Positions 21,591 through 27,806 of a DNA stretch of 27,806 nucleotides are shown here, piece by piece. This DNA is from Physocladia obscura (lineage: Eukaryota > Chytridiomycota > Chytridiomycetes > Chytridiales > Chytriomycetaceae), in contig JADGJH010000151.1 in assembly GCA_027596945.1 (NCBI GenBank), forward strand, positions 1 to 27,806, written 5' to 3'. Positions within the stretch are counted from its first letter, which is position 1. The number at the start of each line of letters is the position of its first letter. The notes beneath the pieces were generated by a model. The model was not told where the DNA came from. It was given only the letters and a program-made list of their open reading frames with translations, and ran no database searches. A program made the translations under genes and the position numbers.

Positions 21591-21599
21591 TTTTTTGAT

Positions 21600-22085
21600 T
21601 TTTTTGCGATCCAATTTGCCGTGTCCAACTCAAAAAAATTCTCTTCATCCCTGCTCAACCGCACAGTTTATCGATCAGTGAAAACACTGGCAGTACCACT
21701 CACTCCAGAAACTTCAGTGACTTTCTCGATTCAATTCAACAAAACTGCCAAGTTATACTGTTCAGGAATCCCCATTCCCCGGTACAAAAATTTCAAGATA
21801 CATCCAACTGTCAGCTACTTCATTATCGCCGTGATTTCGGTACTGCTGGGTACACTCAATGCTTCCATTAACTTAATGCATTTTATTTTGTCAATCACTT
21901 TAATGAAATGTCATGATATTATTGTCGTATTAGCATTTGTACTAGTTTTATTTACATTTTTAATACTTTGTCCAATTCAATTGCCTGAAAATAGCACAAA
22001 TGAAATGAATTATTTAATTCCGAAAATGTGGTTATTGTATTATTTTTTTTTGGACTCTTATATTCCTCATCTACTTTTAGTTTAA
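21600..22085 (+). other. Coding-like open frame head-to-head with dynein, doubtful gene
   Basis: The plus frame is open from about 21600 to TAA 22085. Its first ~230 bp have gene-like base composition and read sensibly (VPLTPETSVTFSIQFNKTAK, CSGIPIPRYKNF), ending near a GTACAC donor at 21850. The remainder is AT-rich and hydrophobic and may only be a by-product of composition. No ATG precedes residue 86, and only 30 bp separate this stretch from the dynein start codon. It could be the surviving exon of a divergently transcribed gene whose remainder was lost to repeat insertion, or it could simply be dynein 5' untranslated sequence. Confidence 0.2.
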
Positions 22086-22222
22086 AGCAACTTTTTTATT
22101 AATTTGTGTAAACTCATGACTCCTTGTGATTTTATACATACTCTTAATCATATGCTATGCAATGCTGCTCTCTTTGAGCTATTTTGTCCTTTAAAATTTT
22201 TTTGCCGAGTTGATTAAATTTC

Positions 22223-22555
22223 TTGATGACACAACACCTTACAGAATGTAGCAGTAAGTTTATGCTAGAACTCTTTGTCGACAGGGATGGTAAAATTGTT
22301 GCACTTTCTGAATCTTGTTGCATTTGGCCTAAAAATTACTCTGTACAATTTCTTAAAGGGCAAATAATTGTCTTGTTTGGCGCACTCAATATGGCGGAAT
22401 TTATTTGTGGTTTTAAAGTTGGGAAATTTACAGTTAAAGTAAATAAAAACACAACAATCTTGGTTTGGCATATTCTTAGTGGACTTGGCTCACAAGCCAA
22501 TATTTTTTTATTGAGGATTTGCTTCTATAAAAGGACACATAGCATGAAGAAATGA
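22223..22555 (+). CDS. Orphan ORF in AT-rich repeat region
   Basis: The ORF has 110 codons starting MMTQHLTECSSKFMLELF. It contains GKIVALSESC and TTILVWHILSGLGSQANIF. The VWHILSGLG stretch recalls the VWG...SG..G block of Tc1/mariner-type DDE transposases, but this is a weak visual resemblance without the catalytic triad. It lies in repeat-rich sequence next to a MITE, so a transposase remnant is the most natural guess. No splice-supported extension was found. Confidence 0.2.
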   Translation: MMTQHLTECSSKFMLELFVDRDGKIVALSESCCIWPKNYSVQFLKGQIIVLFGALNMAEFICGFKVGKFTVKVNKNTTILVWHILSGLGSQANIFLLRICFYKRTHSMKK

Positions 22556-22808
22556 TGCAATTACCTATTGGGAGATTGATTCAGCCTCAAAAAGTTATTG
22601 CACAGTTTGTTTCAATTTCTTTGTTAGTTTTCCTTTTTTATTGAAGTCATTGAAGTAACATATAAAGAAAGACACAAATAATGTGTGTGAGTAATAATAT
22701 TAATAATAATGAAGCATATGACAAGATCTATTCAAAAATAATAGCAGTATTAGTAAATTGACAGAGACATTTGTTGAAAATTAGTGATACATGGGAAAAT
22801 TACAGCTA

Positions 22809-22925
22809 TTTCAAAAATAATGAGCCAGCCAAAATAAATGGCTTTTTTTTTTGATTTTTGACGTCGACAAATACTGGAGAAATACTGGTGGAGATACGGG
22901 TGGAGACACAATCTCGTTAATCACT
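22809..22925 (+). repeat. MITE left terminal inverted repeat
   Basis: Matches the reverse complement of 23158-23257 with scattered mismatches and short indels, from the TA-flanked end to a shared TTAATCACT motif. It holds three to four copies of a ~10 bp subrepeat containing ATACTGG. Confidence 0.75.
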
Positions 22926-23157
22926 TATCATGGCTATCAAACAATATCTGGAATACTATTCATTAGTGCTTTATTTGAGCCTGCATGAAGGGACATTGCT
23001 CATGAACCATGGCAAAGTGACTGTTTGTCAATTGCTCTGTGATCACTTGAACATATGGTTCAACACTTGGGCTGTTTGAATATTCATTCATTTATTGTGG
23101 TTCTATTATGAATAAAATGCTGTCATAGTATATGTCTTTCAAAGTATTGTGAACTCA

Positions 23158-23257
23158 TTAGTGATTAACCAGTATCCACTAGTATCCACCAGTGTTTCTC
23201 CAGTATTTCTCAAAGTCAAAAATGCTATTTATTTGTCTGACTCATTATTTTTGAAAA
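23158..23257 (-). repeat. MITE right terminal inverted repeat
   Basis: Inverted copy of 22809-22925. On the plus strand it shows repeated AGTATCCAC, AGTGTTTCTCC and AGTATTTCTC units, which resemble subterminal transposase-binding iterations. Confidence 0.75.
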
Positions 23258-23295
23258 TAGGTGTAAAATCAGTGTGGCAACAGAGGGGGCACAGT

Positions 23296-23302
23296 TATAA
23301 AA
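23296..23302 (+). promoter_or_regulatory. TATA-like element of RAD6
   Basis: TATAAAA lies 34 bp upstream of the RAD6 ATG and 38 bp inside the MITE boundary. The spacing would place transcription start very close to the start codon, so either the 5' leader is very short or the match is fortuitous. Confidence 0.35.
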
Positions 23303-23335
23303 CAACAATCAACAGAGCATCTTAATCATCAAACA

Positions 23336-24117
23336 ATGAGGTGAGCATTGCAAGTACTATTGCTGTCATGAGATATATCTATTTCTTCAGTTTTCGCTAG
23401 AATGACTGACCAATCTAATTAACTTACTTATTGAATTATGCAGCACAACAGCAAAGCGTAGACTCATGCGCGACTTCAAGAAACTTAACACGGATCCCCC
23501 AGAAGGCGTATCTGGCGCTCCCTGTCCCGACAACGTGTAAACAAGCCAAACGTTTTTTAAATTTAGATACTCACATTGTTGAATGCAAGTTGTGCCCTAA
23601 ACAAGATGAAACAAATAATAATAAATAGTCTCGTCTGGAACGCAGTTATTTTCGGTCCCGAAGAGACGCCATTCGAAGATGGCACTTTCAGGCTCATTCT
23701 CACTTTCGACGAATCATATCCGACAAAGCCACCGCACGTGAAATTCGTGAGCAAAATGTTTCATCCGAATGTATATGCGAATGGCGATTTGTGCTTAGAT
23801 ATTTTACAAAACAGATGGTAATTATTTATTTACTTATCATTTTTTTTGTTTACATCTATTTTCTCGTTGGATGTAAACTCACAGGTCTCCGACTTACGAC
23901 ACTGCCGCAATTTTAACATCAATTCAATCGCTACTACACGATCCGAACCCTAATAGTCCCGCAAATACCGAAGCTGCAAGACTGTTCACTGTGAGTCTTC
24001 AAAACATTTCGAATCCAAATATTCAAATTAATCAATGTAATACCAATGGAAAAGGAGGATAAAAAAGCATACAACAGAAGAGTGAGGGAGACTGTTGAAG
24101 AGTCGTGGGTTGAATAA
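23336..24117 (+). CDS. RAD6: Ubiquitin-conjugating enzyme E2, RAD6/UBC2/UBE2A, five exons
   Basis: Exons 23336-23340, 23444-23536, 23629-23817, 23885-23990 and 24055-24117 give 151 residues, the usual length for RAD6 without the yeast acidic tail. The first exon has only five coding bases; introns are 103, 92, 67 and 64 bp. The catalytic Cys88 sits in [12 protein letters not shown]; the HPN motif (78-80) and the N-terminal [16 protein letters not shown] helix are intact. Family role: with RAD18 it monoubiquitylates PCNA for DNA damage tolerance, with BRE1 it monoubiquitylates histone H2B, and with UBR1 it serves N-degron degradation, in nucleus and cytosol. Every junction restores the family sequence ([32 protein letters not shown]). 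Nothing suggests loss of function. Confidence 0.97.
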
Positions 24118-24118
24118 A
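24113..24118 (+). promoter_or_regulatory. AATAAA signal overlapping RAD6 stop
   Basis: The last codon GAA and TAA stop (24115-24117) lie inside GAATAAAG, giving an AATAAA hexamer across the stop codon. Confidence 0.5.
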
Positions 24119-25397
24119 GTAACATTATCTGTTTGATTTGTTTATCGTAGTTAGTTAAGCAAACTTGTTTGTTTTGCCATTCAAGTTTTGAGTTTATTTG
24201 CCATCGTTACCAATAACTTCAGCCATAAAATATGACAAATTTCCAATAAACTGGATTTTCAATTTGGAAAGACACTTTCATAGTGCATTGGAAGTCCCTG
24301 CACTCTGTCTTTTCTCTTTACGCAGCAGATTCTATTATAATAAGCCTTTAATATAAATTACAATAGTTAATGCAACAAAATGGGAAGGTTTAAGTATTTT
24401 CTTCTTACTCATTGTAAATCGGGACAGTAATCTTGGAAACTGAGTTGAACTGCTATCTGTTTAATTTGGAAGATTCATAAAATTTTGCTTGAAATAGTGT
24501 TTCCATCAATTTGAATTAGCCATAAATAGATGCCAAGCAGTGACTTACCCAAAACCATGACTACATGACAGAACAATAGTTATTTTTAATGTTAAAATTT
24601 TCCATAGTTTTGCAAATATTAAGGTTTTTCATTAGGTACAACTGTGGCTGAGTGGATGACATTAGAGAACATGGAAACTGTTGCTACAAAGTACAAAAAA
24701 ACAAGGTATTTTAATATCAATTTTTTCATAATTGCTTTCAAAAAGTTGGTTTGGAACACCAATTACTTCCACAAAGTGGGGCATCTTGACAAACTGTACA
24801 AAATGTTGAGTAGAGGCAGGAGCCTTCAGGAAAGAGTTGTCAGACTACAAGTTATCAGTTTTTGTATATTTTGTAAGTCTGCTGTGGGTTTCCCCATCTA
24901 TAGTGCATTTACCACCACTTTGACATTTTCCCCTTAAAAAACTGGTGATATCACATCAATGGGATAATAGTTTTCTAAAGGTATCTCAATGACCCTTTTT
25001 ACTGGTGCCATTTCATTGGTCCCTTTTTAATGGAATTCATAAATTCTGTCTGCCAATTGGACAAAATTGTCAATTGAACTAAATTTTCATTGAAATTTTG
25101 TCAATTACAAAAGATAACAATGAAAAATTTTTGATGGGAATTCTTTCAACTAACAACAAGAATTTCAATGAACTGAATTGAAAAGCTTTTTATATGAATA
25201 AAAATATTTATTATTACATTGTGATAACTCATTTAGACACTCCTGCCATTGTTCTATTAATCCAAAAGCACAATCCATGAATTGTAAAGCATCCTTTACA
25301 ATGACCAATCGACACTACATGTGTATATATGTGATTTGAATTGTATCTATCTTATAATTAAAGTTGATGTATTGAAACAAATGAGAATTCATTAAAT
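24118..25397. other. AT-rich intergenic region downstream of RAD6
   Basis: This is about 1.3 kb of AT-rich sequence. It shows local reiterations such as CCCTTTTTA(C/A)TGG twice near 24991-25032 and CAATTGGACAAAATTGTCAATTG as a local inverted repeat near 25055-25077. The only protein-like stretch is at 24640-24860. No RNA gene was recognised. Confidence 0.4.
24644..24937 (+). CDS. Orphan ORF or gene remnant in repeat region
   Basis: The ORF has 97 codons with no early ATG. It reads AEWMTLENMETVATKYKKTR, then a phenylalanine-rich stretch that looks like an unspliced intron (GTATTT to AAAAAG, about 24705-24745), then NTNYFHKVGHLDKLYKMLSRG and SLQERVVRLQVI. Removing that segment leaves a plausible ~65-residue helical piece. 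No family is recognised and no start or stop context supports a working gene. A decayed mobile-element gene is possible. Confidence 0.2.
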   Translation: MAEWMTLENMETVATKYKKTRYFNINFFIIAFKKLVWNTNYFHKVGHLDKLYKMLSRGRSLQERVVRLQVISFCIFCKSAVGFPIYSAFTTTLTFSP

Positions 25398-25552
25398 TGC
25401 ATTATTGATGCTCTGTGAATGTGAATGTGATATTGTTTTATTGTAATAATGGTCATGGTCAATTAGTTGACGTTGGAGCAAAATAAAGCAAATTATAAAT
25501 GTAAATGTATATATTTATAGTATTTATTATGTGCTTCAACACAAAACACAGT
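25398..25552 (+). repeat. Left terminal inverted repeat of the large element
   Basis: Aligned with the reverse complement of 27643-27806. A ~50 bp core around GTAATAATGGTCATGGTCAA is identical in the two copies. Divergence is concentrated near the outer 25 bp and the inner part. Confidence 0.8.
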
Positions 25553-26040
25553 GAAATACATAAAAAATTTAATAATTAAATTTTTTGTTATTAAATGAAG
25601 ACCAAGAAAATAACCAAGTTTCATTTCATTAAAAATGATAGATCACATTTAAACAGTGTTGTTGATGTATTTAGAAACTGTGTTGTCATTGTTTTTGTAC
25701 CAGCCTCAAATAGAAACATATAATTTTATTTCTGTAGAACAGCATTGGATTGCACATAAAATGGTATAATTTAACTGAAAAACTCAATAAAATAATTGAT
25801 AGGGTTTTATAAATAGTCACAGCCTTTCCCACACAACTGTAACTTTTGTTAAGATTAAGCAGAAATATTGTGCAAGTTCAATTTTGGGTTATTTCAAAAT
25901 TTCAAAGTCTATGAAAGTTCTATTATCACATATAATACACATTTGAAATATCAGTGCTGCAGAATTTACTATCTAATTCTATACCTTTGTTCAAATTGCA
26001 AATGCACTGAAGTAACAGGGCTTTAGTATGGCAAGTATAA

Positions 26041-26066
26041 TTTATCAGAGCAAGAGCTCTGATAAA
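26041..26066. repeat. Perfect 11 bp hairpin inside the large element
   Basis: TTTATCAGAGC and GCTCTGATAAA flank an AAGA loop. It lies 34 bp before a 20-base A tract (26101-26120). It could be a transcription-end structure or the relic of a nested insertion. Confidence 0.5.
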
Positions 26067-26100
26067 CTTCAATGTTTTGTAAAATTATTTCAAATATATT

Positions 26101-26120
26101 AAAAAAAAAAAAAAAAAAAA
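26101..26120 (+). repeat. A20 homopolymer tract
   Basis: Twenty consecutive A residues followed by GAGAGAAACC. A poly(A) relic of a retroposed sequence is possible, but no source gene is visible upstream. Confidence 0.6.
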
Positions 26121-26417
26121 GAGAGAAACCAAAGGCAATTGATGAAGAGACAAACACCAAAATAAAAAATTATGAATTATAAATTACATTGTATCATTTA
26201 TTAGTACTTTTGTCTTGTTTGGTATAAATATTTCAAATCCTAATAAAGCGTAAAACTTTGTGCAGGTACAACATACTAATAAAAACAAGATACAGCCCTC
26301 TCCTTTCAAAATTGACTTTGAAACAAAAGATGAAATAGCTTTCAACAGTGATTGTTTTTAGAATACATGTTATCAACTTACTTATTAGCATTTGTGCTTA
26401 ATTCCCATACATTCACT

Positions 26418-26437
26418 GAACTAATTTAAATTAGTTC
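26418..26437. repeat. Perfect 20 bp palindrome
   Basis: GAACTAATTT followed directly by its reverse complement AAATTAGTTC, inside the large element. Confidence 0.5.
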
Positions 26438-26699
26438 AATTAGTTTCCCTTTGATGGCTATACAAAAAGATTTAAGAAAAATCTTTATTTGATGATGAAC
26501 TGGCTGAATTTTGAGTTTTTTATTGGGCAAAACAATTTAGGCCAGTATACAGAATAGACACTTTTCAGACTTCATAACAAAGCTATTTTAATTATTTCAA
26601 TTACATAAATCCAAAATAATAGAGCAGAAATGATTTATTTATTTATTGGGCAAATAGCATGCCATAAATTTTAATTGCAAGTTCTCACATTTTAGTCAA

Positions 26700-27650
26700 G
26701 TTCCCCAATTTCTATTTCTTCTTTAATGAAATGAAGAAGTCAAAATTCATGCTGATGTGCTAAAAGACTGTTTTCAGCTGAAAATGCATCCTCAATCTCC
26801 TTGAGTTGCTGAAGAAACAGTTGTGAGTTATTACTTTTCTAATGGGAATATACATCCATTGCCTGTGAAAAAAAGTACTTCTCATTTTGCTTGAATTTTC
26901 TTAAAAGGCATTGTGCTGCTACTTGATGATCATCCTGATATATGTTATTAATATCATTTTCAATAAAAGGCCAGAATTCAAGAAATTGCTGATCAAAATA
27001 AGCCTTGACATTTAATAGATGGCCATAATGGTGAAAAGCATCTTCAAGAAGGCATCAGTACATAGTTACTGCATCTTTACTTGACAAATAAATTTCTAAA
27101 TTCTTTTAAAGGTCAGAAGTTTGGCCAATTTTCCTATTGAAAGCCTTTTTTAAAAGGAAACTTAGAAAACCTTCTCACCATTATATTCAGTCAATAATTC
27201 AGTCACTGATTTATTACCTTGTTTTGCTGATGCTTTCATTCAAGTAACAACATCTGTGCTTTGCTTGTATTTCATTTTTGATTCAAGTGAAACAATTGTT
27301 TGTGTGTGATTATAGATTTTTTCCTTCAGGAAAACATGGACTTGTCTTTGTGTGTCTTCAATATAACCACTACTTTGTTTGGCAGCAACTTGATCTGGTT
27401 TCAAGCAATATCTTCACATTGATCTAAAACTATTTTCATTGTGTCAAAGTAGCTTCCATGGGTGACACCATATTTTTGAACAATGTCCTCCAACTGCAAA
27501 ACAATGCCCTCCAAAATTTTGTCATTCCAAGATGCTAAATCACACAATTTTCCCCAATTGTAGTCTTCCACAACAAGAGCAATATCAGTTTGAAAATTTT
27601 CAAGTGTTTGATGTATTGTGAGGCCAATTGATCATGAAAATTGTGAGTTT
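26700..27650 (-). pseudogene. Decayed gene for a helical protein inside the large element
   Basis: Minus-strand reading from ~27650 gives long protein-like runs separated by stops and a frameshift. One is NFQTDIALVVEDYNWGKLCD followed by LASWNDKILEG and GVTHGSYFDTMKIVL. After a +1 shift near 27375 come KPDQVAAKQSSGYIEDTQRQ and SLESKMKYKQ. After further stops come LLEDAFHHYGHLLNVKAYFD and QDDHQVAAQCLLRKFKQNEK. Several stops are TGA codons that could derive from CGA by C-to-T change. Composition is strongly helical and Gln/Lys/Glu-rich, like a coiled-coil or BAR-type host protein rather than a transposase; the family is not recognised. About 300 codons are represented and it is certainly non-functional as read. 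Confidence 0.5.
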
Positions 27651-27806
27651 TGTTGAAACACACAATAAATACTCTAAGCATACATTTACATTTATAATTT
27701 GCTATTTACAATCTACTTTATTTTGCTTTAACGTCAACTAATTGACCATGACCATTATTACAATAAAACAATATCACATTCACACTCACAGAGTGTCAAT
27801 AATGCA
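27643..27806 (-). repeat. Right terminal inverted repeat of the large element (cut by window end)
   Basis: Inverted copy of 25398-25552 with about 14 additional bases (around TAGATTGTAAATAG on the minus strand). It runs to the last base of the window, so it may extend further. Confidence 0.8.

Larger units (their letters stand above)
22809..23257. mobile_element. MITE-like element with ~100 bp terminal inverted repeats
   Basis: The ends read TTTCAAAAATAATGAG on the left and, reverse-complemented, TTTTCAAAAATAATGAG on the right, and each is flanked by TA. Imperfect homology continues inward for about 100-115 bp, including iterated 10-11 bp units of the type GAGAAATACTG / GTGGATACTG. The middle (~22926-23157) has no coding frame. 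Size, TA flanks and lack of coding fit a non-autonomous Tc1/mariner-type element; no transposase is present to confirm this. It ends 78 bp before the RAD6 start codon. Confidence 0.75.
25398..27806. mobile_element. Large terminal-inverted-repeat element, decayed, reaching window end
   Basis: Sequence starting TGCATTATTGATGCTCTGTG at 25398 reappears as its reverse complement ending at 27806, with ~155-164 bp of imperfect match. The right copy has a ~14 bp extra segment. Between the repeats lie ~2.1 kb of AT-rich DNA and one decayed minus-strand gene; no DDE transposase, polymerase or recombinase was seen. The element is therefore non-autonomous or dead. Because the right repeat coincides with the window edge, its true end and target-site duplication cannot be read. 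Confidence 0.75.

Noticed and set aside
22731..22750. TTCAAAAATAATAGCAGT-like motif upstream of the MITE
   Set aside because: It resembles the MITE terminus and Tc1-type ends, but no inverted partner was found, so a second element is not called.
26700..27650. Transposase assignment for the decayed gene in the large element
   Set aside because: No DDE/D, HUH or tyrosine-recombinase motif is visible; the runs are helical and Gln/Lys/Glu-rich, so no transposase is named.
1..27806. tRNA, rRNA, CRISPR, bacterial operon or prophage features
   Set aside because: None was recognised; splice sites throughout show a eukaryotic nuclear sequence.

Overview
This is a compact stretch of a eukaryotic nuclear genome. 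Genes have many short introns (mostly 48-92 bp, GT...AG, often with a CTAAC/TTAAC-like branch site). A full-length cytoplasmic dynein heavy chain, a seven-helix receptor, a two-helix sensor of Cache/HAMP type and a fungal-length RAD6 without an acidic tail suggest an early-diverging zoosporic (chytrid-like) fungus. That assignment is inference. The window stops inside an inverted repeat, as a contig end often does.

Layout, left to right. (1) 81-3340: two membrane sensors in divergent orientation, a seven-transmembrane receptor on the minus strand (81-1175, two exons, the second carrying helix 7) and a Cache/HAMP-like receptor on the plus strand (1682-3340, four exons). They share a 0.5 kb promoter region. 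(2) 3608-4860: a 5'-truncated, probably dead gene fragment, then an intact single-exon HAD-family phosphatase, both on the minus strand. (3) 4861-5784: a poorly resolved region with coding-like segments on both strands. It ends in a plus-strand 3' exon that converges on the dynein gene. (4) 5831-21590: the cytoplasmic dynein-1 heavy chain on the minus strand, resolved here into 23 exons. All intron phases agree, giving a 4,740-residue protein with tail, linker, six AAA modules, stalk with microtubule-binding domain, and the long C-terminal domain. (5) 21600-23260: a short coding-like stretch head-to-head with dynein, then AT-rich sequence with an orphan ORF and a 449 bp MITE-like element flanked by TA. 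(6) 23336-24117: RAD6/UBC2 ubiquitin-conjugating enzyme in five exons, the first with only five coding bases; the MITE ends 78 bp upstream of its start codon. (7) 24118-27806: AT-rich repeat territory with an element of at least 2.4 kb bounded by ~155-164 bp terminal inverted repeats, carrying a decayed helical-protein gene.

The intact genes do ordinary cell work: retrograde transport, histone/DNA-repair ubiquitylation, metabolite dephosphorylation and environmental sensing. They do not form an operon-like system. The most useful new results are the spliced gene models, the receptor pair, the intron placement inside all four dynein P-loops, and the two undescribed inverted-repeat elements.
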